Shown here one piece after another: positions 26,333 through 37,927 of a stretch of 64,000 bases of DNA. A model generated the notes under the pieces. That model was not told where the DNA came from, did no database searches, and worked only from the letters and a program-made list of their open reading frames with translations. How positions within the stretch are numbered: position 1 is the first letter of the stretch; every line of letters begins with the position of its first letter. Origin of the DNA: Aldehydirespirator sp963667505 (lineage in GTDB: Bacteria; Actinomycetota; Acidimicrobiia; Acidimicrobiales; Aldehydirespiratoraceae). The position numbers were made by a program, and so were the translations under genes. The stretch is from assembly GCA_963667505.2 (NCBI GenBank), contig OY763490.2:558001-622000 (forward strand), written 5' to 3'.

Positions 26333-26845
26333 TCAGGCGTCCAGCACCTTGAAGCCGGCCTCGTCAAGGTCAACCACGGGGGGCTCAGTCGACCACGGGA
26401 AGTTGATCCACCGGTCGGTGCGGCGCCACACGTACTCGCAGTTGACCAGCGAGTGCGACTTCTCGTACAGCACCGCCGAGCGCACCTCGGCCACCTCGCC
26501 CAGGCAGTAGTCGCGCACCAGCTTGAGGGTGTGGCCGGTGTCGGCCACGTCGTCGGCGATCAGGATCCTCGACTGGCGGTGGTCCACCAGGTCGAGCTGA
26601 GGCGGCAGCACCACCGGCACCTCCAAGCGCTCGCCCACGCCGGTGTAGTACTCGCAGTTCATCACGTAGACGTTCTTCACCGACAGCGCGTAGCCCAGCG
26701 ACCCGGCGCAGAACAGCCCGCCCCGGGCGATGGCCAGGATCATGTCGGGCCGGTACCCGTCGTCGGCCACCATCTGGGCCAGCTCCCGGACGCCGCGCCC
26801 GTACAGAGCCCAGTCCAGTTCCTCCCGTGCAGTGCTCTCGCTCAC
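26333..26845 (-). CDS. Phosphoribosyltransferase (type I PRTase fold)
   Basis: 170-residue PRPP-dependent transferase-like protein. The PRPP-binding motif is clear in ILIADDVADTGHTL (about 94-107), and DMILAIARGGLFCAG is the typical preceding strand-loop. The hood is short, as in xanthine/hypoxanthine or ComF-like members. It may salvage or ribosylate a nucleobase, which would fit the purine-type molybdenum hydroxylase and amidohydrolase further upstream. ATG 26845 is used. It ends 16 bp before the UbiD TTG, so the two are probably cotranscribed. Confidence 0.82.
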   Translation of the reverse strand: MSESTAREELDWALYGRGVRELAQMVADDGYRPDMILAIARGGLFCAGSLGYALSVKNVYVMNCEYYTGVGERLEVPVVLPPQLDLVDHRQSRILIADDVADTGHTLKLVRDYCLGEVAEVRSAVLYEKSHSLVNCEYVWRRTDRWINFPWSTEPPVVDLDEAGFKVLDA

Positions 26846-26960
26846 GCTGTGGCGTCCTCTCTGGTGGTGGCCCCGGTCCGCTAGTTCCGCAAATTCAGCC
26901 GTCTCGGCACCGCCCAGGCGGTTTCAATATATTTTATCGACTGGTTCATGCGGCGGGGCT
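26846..26960 (-). promoter_or_regulatory. AT-rich leader with hairpin before the PRTase gene
   Basis: This 115-bp gap holds an unusually AT-rich stretch (26926-26938; on the minus strand TAAAATATATTGAAA) followed by a 6-bp inverted repeat with a 2-base loop, ACCGCC-CA-GGCGGT at 26909-26922. On the minus strand it reads as a possible -10 region and a 5' leader hairpin for the PRTase/UbiD pair. Read on the plus strand, the hairpin plus the T-rich tail looks like a weak terminator. Confidence 0.4.
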
Positions 26961-27980
26961 TCAGCCGTCCCAGTCGGCGAAGGCGTCGATCATGCCCTTG
27001 GCGTCGGGGCCGAGCGGGTACAGGATCGGGGTGGTGCAGCCGTTCTCGATGTAGTGGCGGACCTTGGCCCGGCACTCGTCGGCGGTGCCCGCCGCGCACA
27101 GCAGCTGGACCACGTCGTCGGGCACCAGCTTCGACGCGGCCTCCACCTGCTCCAACGTGGCCGGCCACGTCAGGACCGACCCGACCTCGTCGAGCAGCGA
27201 CTGCGACACGCCGGAGGCCTTCATGATGTGGGGCTGCTGGCCCAGGTACTGGGTGATCAGCATGCGCCCGCCGTCGAGCGCCTCGTTGCGCTCGGCCTCG
27301 GAGTCGCCGGTGGCCATCGAGCACACGATCAGCTGGGGCCGGTCCAGGTCGTCGACCGTGCGCCCGGCTCGGGCCGCGCCCTCGGCCAGCTGCTCCATGG
27401 CCTGCGCGTTGTACTGCGGCGACACCAGGTAGTTGAACACCACCCCGTCGGCGATCTCGCCGGTGAGGGCCATCATCTTGGGACCGGTGGCGCCGATGTA
27501 GATGGGCACGTCCTTGGGCCGGCGCTCCTGCAGCACGTAGTCGAGCTCCACCCCGTCGAACTTCACGAACTCGCCGTCGAAGGTGACCGTCTCGTCGTTG
27601 AGCAGGCCCCGGCACGCCTCGACGATCTCGCGCATCGCCTTCAGCGGCCGCGCCCGGCGCACCCCCACCTTCGACGCCAGCGGGTCCCACCAGGCGCCGA
27701 TGCCGAGGATGATCCGGCCGGGGGCCAGATCGTCGAGGGTGGAGAACGTGGAGGCCAGACGGGCCGGGTTGCGGGTCCAGCAGTCCACCACGCCGCTGCC
27801 GACCCTGATCGTGGACGTGACCGCGGCGATGGCCGCCATCGGCACCACCGCGTCGCGCACCAGCCGGGAGTCGGCCTGCCACACCGCGTCGAAGCCCTTC
27901 GACTCGGCGTACTGCGACAGCTCCATCGACTCCTGGAGAGTGTGGGCGTCCTGGATGTAGAGGGCGGCGGGCTGGGTCAT
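26961..27980 (-). CDS. LLM-class (luciferase-like) flavin/F420 oxidoreductase
   Basis: 339-residue TIM-barrel oxidoreductase of the luciferase-like monooxygenase superfamily, resembling the F420-dependent branch common in actinobacteria (IYIGATGPKMMALTGEIADGVV is a typical segment, with PGRIILGIGAW earlier). It uses F420 or FMN to oxidise or reduce an unknown substrate. AGGAGG precedes ATG 27980 by about seven bases. It starts 11 bp after the amidohydrolase stop, so the two are cotranscribed. Cofactor choice cannot be decided from sequence by eye. Confidence 0.85.
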   Translation of the reverse strand: MTQPAALYIQDAHTLQESMELSQYAESKGFDAVWQADSRLVRDAVVPMAAIAAVTSTIRVGSGVVDCWTRNPARLASTFSTLDDLAPGRIILGIGAWWDPLASKVGVRRARPLKAMREIVEACRGLLNDETVTFDGEFVKFDGVELDYVLQERRPKDVPIYIGATGPKMMALTGEIADGVVFNYLVSPQYNAQAMEQLAEGAARAGRTVDDLDRPQLIVCSMATGDSEAERNEALDGGRMLITQYLGQQPHIMKASGVSQSLLDEVGSVLTWPATLEQVEAASKLVPDDVVQLLCAAGTADECRAKVRHYIENGCTTPILYPLGPDAKGMIDAFADWDG

Positions 27981-27991
27981 GTCGTCTCCTC

Positions 27992-28999
27992 CTACGGGAT
28001 GTCTTCGAGCTTGGCGAACAGTCTGGCGGCGGACTCGGCCGCTTTGGCCCTGATCTCGTCCGCGTCCACCCGGGTGGGCCGCCCGGCGCTCAGCACCTGC
28101 TCGCCGTCCACGGTCACGTCGGTAGCCCGCACGCCGGTGGTGAACGCCAGCGACCAGGCGTCCATGCGGTCGTACGACCACACCACGGTGTCGTCGAGGG
28201 CCTCCGGGAACAGCCGCCAGCCGGTCTCCAGCCAGCCCCAGGCCGTCTCGGGGGTGGCGGTCACGTCGTCCTCACGGTGGCGCACGTAGGCCACCCGGAA
28301 CTCGTCGAGCATGGCCGCGCCGATCCCGTCGGTGCCGAGCGCCACCGGGTTGGGCCGGCCCGCGGGCCGGGCGTAGCCGACCGCGTTGTTCATGTTGGAG
28401 CGGGGGTTGTGGACGATCACCCCCGGCAGGTCGCGGTCGAGGTGCACGGCGTGGACCACCAGCCAGTCGTCGCGGGCCAGCGACTCCAGGCGGACCCCGG
28501 CGGCGAGGTCGGCCCGGCCCTCGCTGACGTGGATGTGGACGCCGGTGCCGTGGTCGGCGGCCAGCCCGGCGGCGGCCTCCAGCGTGTCGTCGGAGCAGGT
28601 GAAGGCGGCGTGCACGCCCACATGGCCCCGGCCGCCGGCCCGCAGGAACCGGTCGTTCTCGGCCAGCCCGGCCCGGGCGCCCGCCGATCCGTGGCGGTCG
28701 GTCACCCCGTAGGCGCAGTCCACCCGCACGCCCACTTCGGCGCAGGCCGCCGCGATCACGTCCAGCGACCCGTCGATGGCGTTGGGCGACTCGTGGTGGT
28801 CGATGATGGCGGTGGTGCCCGACTCCAGGGCCTCCAGCGCCCCGAGCTTGGCCGACCACTCGATGATGTCGAGGTCGAGGGCCCGGTCCAGGCGCCACCA
28901 CACCAACTCCAGGATCTCCAGGAACTCGGTGGGGGTGCGGGGCGGCGCGGGCATGCCCCGGGCCAGCGCGGAGTACAGGTGATGATGGGCGCACACCAT
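27992..28999 (-). CDS. SsnA-like amidohydrolase, N-terminally truncated
   Basis: Metal-dependent hydrolase of the chlorohydrolase/SsnA/deaminase group, 335 residues where relatives have roughly 440. The first metal motif, VCAHHHLYSALARGM, stands at the extreme N-terminus, although in relatives about 55-60 residues (beta-sandwich plus linker) precede it. An in-frame TGA at 29039-29041 leaves only 13 further upstream codons (ending in TTPG), with no start codon among them. The later ligands remain: HIHVSE, VVHAVHL and LGTDGIG. SNMNNAVGYARPAG matches the SsnA type. Either the gene lost its 5' end or it makes a cut-down enzyme. It lies between the molybdenum hydroxylase and LLM genes. Confidence 0.75.
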   Translation of the reverse strand: MVCAHHHLYSALARGMPAPPRTPTEFLEILELVWWRLDRALDLDIIEWSAKLGALEALESGTTAIIDHHESPNAIDGSLDVIAAACAEVGVRVDCAYGVTDRHGSAGARAGLAENDRFLRAGGRGHVGVHAAFTCSDDTLEAAAGLAADHGTGVHIHVSEGRADLAAGVRLESLARDDWLVVHAVHLDRDLPGVIVHNPRSNMNNAVGYARPAGRPNPVALGTDGIGAAMLDEFRVAYVRHREDDVTATPETAWGWLETGWRLFPEALDDTVVWSYDRMDAWSLAFTTGVRATDVTVDGEQVLSAGRPTRVDADEIRAKAAESAARLFAKLEDIP

Positions 29000-29108
29000 G
29001 CCCGGCGTGGTGCGGGCGGCGACGCCGGGATCGGGCGCTCAGCGAGGCCTGCCGGATCGGGGGCCGCGCAGATGGCCGCGCCGGGGCCCGCTCCGGGCAC
29101 GGGCGGGC

Positions 29109-31787
<2,679 letters not shown>

Positions 31788-31904
31788 GGCGTGCACCTCC
31801 CCCCTCGGTTCACACTACACGAGTTTGGCACCCGGTCACTAGGGACCATTCTGACGGCGAGCGGCGGTCGGCGGACTCCCAGGCCCGCCGGTCGTCGGGG
31901 CGGA

Positions 31905-33668
31905 TCACGCCTGCACGGTGACGACCACGGTGTGCCAGCCCTCGGCGCCGTCGGGGCGGGGCGGCACCGGCTGCTCGCCCTGGGTGACGCCGTCTCCGTC
32001 GGTGGCCCGCACCCGGATCTGGTGGCGGCCCGCGGTGGGCGTCCACTCGTAGTGCCACTGCACCCAGCTCTCGTCGCCGAGGGCCTCGCCCAGCTCGCAG
32101 GGCAGCCACTCGCCGCCGTCGATCTCCACCTCGACCCGCTCGATGCCCCGGGTGGGCGCCCAGGCGATGCCGGCGATCGGGGTGGGCTGACCGGCGACCG
32201 CCCCCCGGCCGACGGGCACGTCGATGCGGCTCTGGGTCTTCATCGGCCCCTCCTTGGACCAGCCCCGCGGCACCCAGTAGGCGTCGAAGCCGTCCCAGGT
32301 GGTGAGGTGGATCTCGTCGATCCACTTGACCGCCGACACGTAGCCGTAGAGGCCGGCCACCACCAGCCGGGCCGGGAAGCCGTGCTGGGTGGGCAGGAAC
32401 TCGTCGTTCATGCCGATGGCGAGGATGGCGTTGCGGCCGTCGTACACCACCGGTGTCGGGAAGCCCGCGGTCCAGTCGTCCACCGAGCGGCCCACCACCT
32501 GGTCGGCGCCGGCCTGCACCCCGGCCCGGTCCAGCAGCACCGACAGCGGCACGCCGGTCCAGACGGCGTTGCCGACCAGGTTGCCGCCCACCCGGTTGGA
32601 CACGCACGACAGGGTGATGACGTGGTCGGTGAGGTCCATGGCCTGGATCTCGTCGAAGGTGAGCTCGTAGGGGTTGTCGACCATGCCGGTGAACCGCAGC
32701 CGCCAGGTGCTCGGGTCCACTTGGGGGACCGCGAAGGCGGTGTCGATCCGGTAGAAGCTGTCGTTGGGCGTGACGTAGGACGAGACGCCCTCTACGGCGT
32801 CGTCCAGGGTGTCGAGGGCGGCCACCTGCTCCAGCACCGACGGTTCCGCCGGCGCGGCTGGCGCGGTGCTGGTGGTGCTCGTGGTGACGGCCTCGGGCTG
32901 CGACACCGCGGGCGGCGCCGTCGTGGGGGCCGGCGGGACCGTGGTCGCGGCCGACCCTCTCAGCGTGTTCTCGCCGGCTTCTAGGAACTGCTCCGCGGCC
33001 GACGGTCCCTGCGACGCCCGGCCGAGGACGACCATGGCCAGGGCGCCCGCGCCCGCACCGGCCGTGTAGGAGACGAAGGTCCGACGGGAGGTCGAGCGCG
33101 GCGCGACGGCTTCGGCATCCTCGGACACACCTTCGGAGGAAGCCGCCCGCTGGCGGTCCTCCGGCGCGGCTGCCGCGGGCACCGACTGGGTGGCGCGCCA
33201 GGCCAGCAACAGAGTGGCTGCCGCGGCCAGCGCGGCGGCTGTCAGCGCGGCCGCCCACGACCCCAGCGCCGGGCTCAACGGGTTGCGGGCCACGGCCCAG
33301 CCGCCCACCAGGCCGAACAGCGCGAACCCCGCGAGGGTGACCCGCGGCCGGCCCCGCACCGCGAAGCGGCCCAGCACGCCGCCGAGAGCCAGGGACACCG
33401 CCACGATGCCTGCCGCCAGCAGGGACTTCTGACTGTCCCCGATGTTGGCGATGCTGAACGCCACCACGTCGCCGGGCGTGTAGTCGCTGAGCACTTCGCT
33501 CACCGCCACCACCAGCGACGGGACCGTCTCGAACGACCCGTGCACGAGCTCGCCGAACCCGAGGCCGAGCCCGGCCCCGGCGATCCCGGCCACCGCGCCC
33601 ATGATCCCGATCCCGGCAATGTCGGTCGGGGAGGCGCCGACGCGCCCGCCAGCGGATTCTTCGCCCAC
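31905..33668 (-). CDS. Membrane-anchored molybdopterin sulfite-oxidase-fold oxidoreductase
   Basis: 587-residue protein. Residues about 15-160 hold several hydrophobic helices. A twin-arginine-like helix (SRRTFVSYTAGAGAGALAMVV) follows at about 192-213, then a Thr/Pro/Ala-rich linker (about 235-280). The C-terminal half is a sulfite oxidase/YedY-type molybdopterin domain with the Mo ligand Cys in TLSCVSNRVGG, plus a C-terminal Mo-co dimerisation domain (about 480-587). The catalytic part should face outside the membrane. The GTG start follows AGGGGGTGG. It is divergent from rsgA across a 137-bp gap with an inverted repeat. The substrate could be a sulfite, sulfoxide or other oxyanion. Confidence 0.85.
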   Translation of the reverse strand: MGEESAGGRVGASPTDIAGIGIMGAVAGIAGAGLGLGFGELVHGSFETVPSLVVAVSEVLSDYTPGDVVAFSIANIGDSQKSLLAAGIVAVSLALGGVLGRFAVRGRPRVTLAGFALFGLVGGWAVARNPLSPALGSWAAALTAAALAAAATLLLAWRATQSVPAAAAPEDRQRAASSEGVSEDAEAVAPRSTSRRTFVSYTAGAGAGALAMVVLGRASQGPSAAEQFLEAGENTLRGSAATTVPPAPTTAPPAVSQPEAVTTSTTSTAPAAPAEPSVLEQVAALDTLDDAVEGVSSYVTPNDSFYRIDTAFAVPQVDPSTWRLRFTGMVDNPYELTFDEIQAMDLTDHVITLSCVSNRVGGNLVGNAVWTGVPLSVLLDRAGVQAGADQVVGRSVDDWTAGFPTPVVYDGRNAILAIGMNDEFLPTQHGFPARLVVAGLYGYVSAVKWIDEIHLTTWDGFDAYWVPRGWSKEGPMKTQSRIDVPVGRGAVAGQPTPIAGIAWAPTRGIERVEVEIDGGEWLPCELGEALGDESWVQWHYEWTPTAGRHQIRVRATDGDGVTQGEQPVPPRPDGAEGWHTVVVTVQA

Positions 33669-33700
33669 GACTGTCCACCCCCTGACCGCGAGACTGGTCT

Positions 33701-33725
33701 TCTAGGACTCTGATCGTCTCCTAGA
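33701..33725. promoter_or_regulatory. Inverted repeat between divergent genes (candidate operator)
   Basis: TCTAGGA at 33701-33707 and TCCTAGA at 33719-33725 are exact reverse complements with an 11-base spacer, in the 137-bp gap between the sulfite-oxidase-fold gene and rsgA. CTGATCGT occurs in the spacer and again ten bases after the second arm. A dimeric repressor site is plausible; no regulator gene is adjacent. Confidence 0.4.
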
Positions 33726-33805
33726 GGAGCACCTGATCGTACGTCTTTCGCCCTGGCCCTGCCGTTCCGGTCCGTTGCTCGCCTACCCGGGGCGCTCCTG
33801 GGGCG

Positions 33806-34855
33806 ATGGGCAATAGTGGAGCGGATGGAGACGGGCTTGCCGCGCTCATGACAGACGGTGCCCGCGAGCTGCGCCCCTGGGGTTATGACGACCAGGTCGC
33901 CGCCGCTGTCGAACCCGGAGCGCAGGTCGGACGGGTGGTGCAGGTGGACCGGGGCGAGTGCGACGTGGTGACCGCGGCCGATATGGTGCGGGTCGCGTCG
34001 GACTCGGCCAGGGCGCAGGACGAGATCGCGCCGGTGACCGGCGACTGGGTCCAGCTGGCCGCCGGCGACGGCATGCCCCTGATCAGCAGGGTGCTGCCCC
34101 GCCGGACGGTGCTGGCCCGCCGGGATCCGGCCGAGCGCGACACCGAGCAGGTGCTGGCCGCCAACTTCGACATCGCCGGGATCGTCGCGGGCCTCGACCG
34201 GCCCCTGCCGCCGGGCCGGTTCGAGCGGATGCTGGTGATGGCCCGCGACAGCGGGGCCTCGATAGCCGTCCTGCTCACGAAGTCCGACCGGCCAGCCGAT
34301 GCCGCCGCGGCGGCGGACACCGTGAGGGCGGTGGTGGGCGACGTCGCGGTGCTCACGTCGAGCGTCCGCAGCGGCCAGGGCATTGACGAGCTGCGGTCCC
34401 TGCTCGGCCCCGGACGCACGCTCGCCCTCGTGGGTGCCAGCGGATCGGGCAAGTCGAGCCTGGTCAACGCCCTGGCTGGCGCCGAGGTGGCGGTCACCGC
34501 CCAGGTCCGGGCCTCGGACCGGCGCGGACGGCACACCACCGTCGCCCGTCGGCTGGTGCTGCTGCCGGACGGCGCCGGAATGGTGATCGACACGCCCGGG
34601 GTGCGGGCCCTGGGCCTTACCGACGCGCTCGACGCGCTGAGCCGGGTGTTCAGCGACATCGAGGATCTCGCCAGCGGCTGCCGCTTCGGGGACTGCGCCC
34701 ACGGCGCCGAGCCCGACTGCGCGGTGTCGGCCGCGGTGGAGCGGGCCGAGATGGATCCTCGCCGGGTCGAGCGTTTCCACGCCCTGCGCGACGAGATCGA
34801 GCGGCAACGGGCCCGCGAGGCCGCCCGGGCCCGCTCCTCTCGTCGTCGCCGCTGA
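33806..34855 (+). CDS. rsgA: Small-ribosomal-subunit biogenesis GTPase RsgA
   Basis: 349-residue circularly permuted GTPase that acts in late 30S maturation. Order of motifs: an OB-fold region (GDWVQL about 92), then G4 LLTKSD (about 154), G1 GASGSGKSS (about 212) and G3 DTPG (about 262). The C-terminal zinc knuckle is CRFGDCAHGAEPDC (about 292-305). A basic Arg-rich tail closes the protein. ATG 33806 is the longest start; ATG 33848 (MTDGARELRPWG) fits homologs as well or better. It is divergent from the sulfite-oxidase-fold gene and convergent with an acyl-CoA ligase gene. Confidence 0.93.
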   Translation: MGNSGADGDGLAALMTDGARELRPWGYDDQVAAAVEPGAQVGRVVQVDRGECDVVTAADMVRVASDSARAQDEIAPVTGDWVQLAAGDGMPLISRVLPRRTVLARRDPAERDTEQVLAANFDIAGIVAGLDRPLPPGRFERMLVMARDSGASIAVLLTKSDRPADAAAAADTVRAVVGDVAVLTSSVRSGQGIDELRSLLGPGRTLALVGASGSGKSSLVNALAGAEVAVTAQVRASDRRGRHTTVARRLVLLPDGAGMVIDTPGVRALGLTDALDALSRVFSDIEDLASGCRFGDCAHGAEPDCAVSAAVERAEMDPRRVERFHALRDEIERQRAREAARARSSRRRR

Positions 34856-34937
34856 CTGGGCCTGCGCGGCTGCGGGCGCCCGCACTCACCAACGGGTCCC
34901 CCTCGGGGCCCCTTGGCCGGCCGCTGCGGGCCCGGAA

Positions 34938-36422
34938 TCAGACGAGACGGCGGCGGTCGACCTTGCCGGTCGGGTTGCGGGGCAGGGCGTCCACCAACTC
35001 CAGCGCCTCAGGCAGCTTGTGGCGGGCTAGCGACCCCGCGCCGAAGGCCCGCAGCTCCTCCAGCGTCAGAGGCGTCGAGCGGTCGCGGGGCGCCACTACG
35101 GCCACGCCGGTCTCGCCCATCACAGGGTCGGGACGTCCCACCACCGCCACCTCCCGCACCATCGGGTGGGCCTCCAGCACGGCTTCGACCTCCGCCGGGT
35201 GGACGTTGTAGCCGCCGCGTATGTACATGTCGGTGGTCCGTCCGGCCAGCCGGAACAGGCCGGACTCGTCGAGGGCGGCCAGGTCCCCGGTGCGCAGCCA
35301 ACCGTCCACCAGGACATCACGGGTAGCGACGGGGTCGCTCCAGTAGCCCGACATCACCGTCGGCGAGCGCAGCCAGAGCTCGCCGGTCTCGCCCGGGCCC
35401 GGCGGCATCCCGTCGGCGTCCCGGACCTCGGCCTCGACGCCGGGCCGGGGCCGGCCGACGGAGTGGCAGGCCTCGTCGTCGTCGTCGGCGTCGAGCGCGG
35501 TGGCCAGGCCGATTCCGCCCGACTCGGTGGACGAGTAGCGGATCGAGTATGGCGCGCCGAAGCACTCCCGCGCCGTGCGCACCAACTCCGGCGACGACGG
35601 TCCGCCGCCGGCCACCACCGCCCGCACCGCCGAGAAGTCCAGTTGGGAGACCAGCGGATGCCTCACCATCAGCGCGATCTGGGGGGCCACGCCGACCACC
35701 GCGGCCATGCGATGGCGGGCTATCAGCTCCAGGGCCGCCCCCGCCGACCAGCGTTCCAGCAGGTGGGTGGTCTGACCGCAGGCCAGCATCCACGGGAGCT
35801 TGGTCATGAAGGCGACGTGGGCGAAGTGGGTGGACGAGATGCTGTGGCCGCCGCCCCAGTCTCCCCCCGTGTCCAGCCGGGCGACCGCCCTCAGCTGGCG
35901 GTTGGTGAACCAGGCCCCTCTCGGCGCGCCGGTAGTGCCCGAGGTGAAGCAGACGCACACCGGCCGGTCGTCGTCGGGCGCCGCAAGAGCGTCGGACGCC
36001 CGAGCGCGGCTCCGCAGTGATCCGCCTGCGGAGGCCGGATCGTCGGCGGTCTCGATCACCTCGACCCGTCCCGCGGGCCAGGCGGCCGCCGTCGTCTTGT
36101 GCCGGGGGTCGGTCACCACCAAGTCGGCCCCGAGCGCGTCGAGGCATCCGGCCGCCTCGTCGGCGGTCAGCGCCGGGTTGACTCCGGCGGTGACCGCCCC
36201 GACCCGGGCCGCGCCGAGATAGACGGACACGTAGTCCGCCCCAGAGGGCAGCACCAGCGCGACCACCGACCCCTCGCCGATGCCGCGGGCCCGCAGACCG
36301 GATGCCACCTCGCGGGCAGACCGATCGAGGTCGCCGAAGGAGAGCACGCGGCCCGCGGGCGACACGAACGCCGGGCGGTCCCCGAAGTCTCGAGCTGCCC
36401 TGGAGATCGCCTCGGTCAACAC
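34938..36422 (-). CDS. AMP-forming acyl-CoA ligase (FadD-like)
   Basis: 494-residue ANL-superfamily ligase that activates a carboxylic acid to its CoA thioester with ATP. The P-loop is CFTSGTTGAPRG, the adenylate motif RYSSTESGG, the hinge/ribose motif GWLRTGDL followed by RTTDMYIRGG, and the C-terminal catalytic Lys is in PRNPTGKVDR. The GTG at 36422 is chosen because coding resemblance starts there (VVLTEAISRAARDFGDRPA); TTG 36419 is next to it and no strong ribosome site is seen. It is divergent from the acyl-CoA dehydrogenase with 78 bp between starts, suggesting shared control. Confidence 0.87.
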   Translation of the reverse strand: MLTEAISRAARDFGDRPAFVSPAGRVLSFGDLDRSAREVASGLRARGIGEGSVVALVLPSGADYVSVYLGAARVGAVTAGVNPALTADEAAGCLDALGADLVVTDPRHKTTAAAWPAGRVEVIETADDPASAGGSLRSRARASDALAAPDDDRPVCVCFTSGTTGAPRGAWFTNRQLRAVARLDTGGDWGGGHSISSTHFAHVAFMTKLPWMLACGQTTHLLERWSAGAALELIARHRMAAVVGVAPQIALMVRHPLVSQLDFSAVRAVVAGGGPSSPELVRTARECFGAPYSIRYSSTESGGIGLATALDADDDDEACHSVGRPRPGVEAEVRDADGMPPGPGETGELWLRSPTVMSGYWSDPVATRDVLVDGWLRTGDLAALDESGLFRLAGRTTDMYIRGGYNVHPAEVEAVLEAHPMVREVAVVGRPDPVMGETGVAVVAPRDRSTPLTLEELRAFGAGSLARHKLPEALELVDALPRNPTGKVDRRRLV

Positions 36423-36500
36423 GACGTCGGGCTCTGGCAGGCACGGCCCGGGGCTCCGAAGGCGGGCTCTTCCATCACGTCGATTGTACGATCCGCCCCG

Positions 36501-37790
36501 ATGGACCTCCGTCCCGACCCGGCGCTGACCGCCTTCGCCGACGAGGTGCGCACCTGGCTCGAGGAGCACCTCGTCGGGGAGTTCGCCCGCTACCGGGGCC
36601 GCGGCCTCACCGGCCAGGAGGACGTCCCCGTGGAGGTGCAGCTGGCCTGGGAGCGAGAACTGGCCGCGGGCGGATGGCTGGGACTCGACTTCCCGAGGTG
36701 GATCGGCGGCCGCGGCTGCACTCTGGCCGAGCAGGTGACGTTCTTCGTCGCCTACAACGAGGCTCGTGCGCCGGGCCGTTTGCCCAACATGGGGGTGACG
36801 CTGCTGGGCCCCACCCTCATGGCCTTCGGGTCGGTCGAGCAGCAGCAGCGGTTCGTGCCGTCCATCCTCTCCGCCGACGAGATGTGGTGCCAGGGATACT
36901 CCGAGCCCGGCGCGGGGAGCGACCTGGCCGGGGTGTCCACTCGGGCCGACAGGCGCGGCGACCAGTGGGTGATCAACGGCCAGAAGGTTTGGACTTCGCT
37001 GGCCCAGCACGCCGACTGGATCTTCGTGCTGGCTCGCACCACGGCCGGATCACAGCGCCACCGCGGGCTCAGCTACCTGCTCGTGCCGATGGCCCAGCCC
37101 GGCATCGAGATCCGCCCGATCACCCAGCTGACCGGGGGCGTCGAGTTCAACGAGACGTTCTTCGACGACGCCTGCACCGATGCCGACCTGGCGGTCGGAG
37201 GCGAGGGCAACGGCTGGAAGGTGGCCATGGGCACTCTGGCCTTCGAGCGTGGGGCGAGCACCCTCGGCCAGCAGGTCAGCTTCCGCCAAGAGTTCGACAG
37301 CCTCCTGGCCGAGGCCCGCCGCTCCGGGCGCATCGACTGCGCCGTGCTGCGGTCGGAGCTGACGCAGTGCCACATCGAGCTGGAGATCCTGCGCTTCAAC
37401 CAGATGCGCCTGCTGACCTCGCTGACCCACGACGCGCCGCCGGGCCCCGAGCAGTCGATCGGCAAGCTCTACTGGGCGTCGTGGCACCGCCGCCTGGGCG
37501 AGCTCGCCATGAAGGTCAGGGGCGTCGACGCGATGGCGGCCGACCCGGCTGCCGGCGCCCATGCCGGCGGCGCCCATGCCGGTGGTGCCCATGGCAGCGG
37601 CGCCGATGCCGGTGGTGCCGATGCCGGTGGTGCCGATGCCGGTGGCGGAGGACGGCAGTATCGGCTCGACCGCTGGCAGCGCACGTTCCTGTACTCGCGG
37701 GCGCACACCATCTACGGGGGAAGCAACGAGATACAGCGCAACATCATCGGAGAGCGGGTCCTCAGCCTTCCCCGAGAGCCGCGCCAGTAA
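36501..37790 (+). CDS. Acyl-CoA dehydrogenase with Gly/Ala/His/Asp repeat insert
   Basis: 429-residue FAD-dependent acyl-CoA dehydrogenase. Typical motifs are WCQGYSEPGAGSDLA (flavin/substrate loop), WVINGQKVWTS, and the C-terminal FLYSRAHTIYGGSNEIQRNIIGERVL. Between the last helices, about residues 350-383 are a low-complexity pentad series (HAGGA, then DAGGA) encoded by a 15-bp repeat. The insert sits in a loop that varies among relatives, so the enzyme may still fold. ATG 36501 agrees with the family N-terminus. It is divergent from the acyl-CoA ligase; the two could act in sequence on a fatty or steroid side-chain acid. Confidence 0.87.
   Translation: MDLRPDPALTAFADEVRTWLEEHLVGEFARYRGRGLTGQEDVPVEVQLAWERELAAGGWLGLDFPRWIGGRGCTLAEQVTFFVAYNEARAPGRLPNMGVTLLGPTLMAFGSVEQQQRFVPSILSADEMWCQGYSEPGAGSDLAGVSTRADRRGDQWVINGQKVWTSLAQHADWIFVLARTTAGSQRHRGLSYLLVPMAQPGIEIRPITQLTGGVEFNETFFDDACTDADLAVGGEGNGWKVAMGTLAFERGASTLGQQVSFRQEFDSLLAEARRSGRIDCAVLRSELTQCHIELEILRFNQMRLLTSLTHDAPPGPEQSIGKLYWASWHRRLGELAMKVRGVDAMAADPAAGAHAGGAHAGGAHGSGADAGGADAGGADAGGGGRQYRLDRWQRTFLYSRAHTIYGGSNEIQRNIIGERVLSLPREPRQ
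37561..37650 (+). repeat. 15-bp tandem repeat inside the acyl-CoA dehydrogenase gene
   Basis: Six 15-bp units of the form ATGCCGGYGGYGCCS start at 37561, 37576, 37591, 37606, 37621 and 37636 (the third-last is more diverged), with a decayed unit before them. The period is five codons, so copy changes stay in frame. Confidence 0.9.
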
Positions 37791-37927
37791 CCTCGCAGGC
37801 CAACGAGGCCGCGGGCTTCGCGCATTGGGCCGAGAGTTCCGCGGGACCAGAGCAGCGCGGAGCTAGAGCAGCGCGGAGCCAGCACATCGCGGGCGTAGCC
37901 TGCGAGCAGTCATCGAAGGGAGTTCCG

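Noticed and set aside
36482..36493. GATTGTACGATC as an operator between the divergent acyl-CoA ligase and dehydrogenase genes
   Set aside because: It is an imperfect palindrome only eight bases before the ATG; not strong enough to call.
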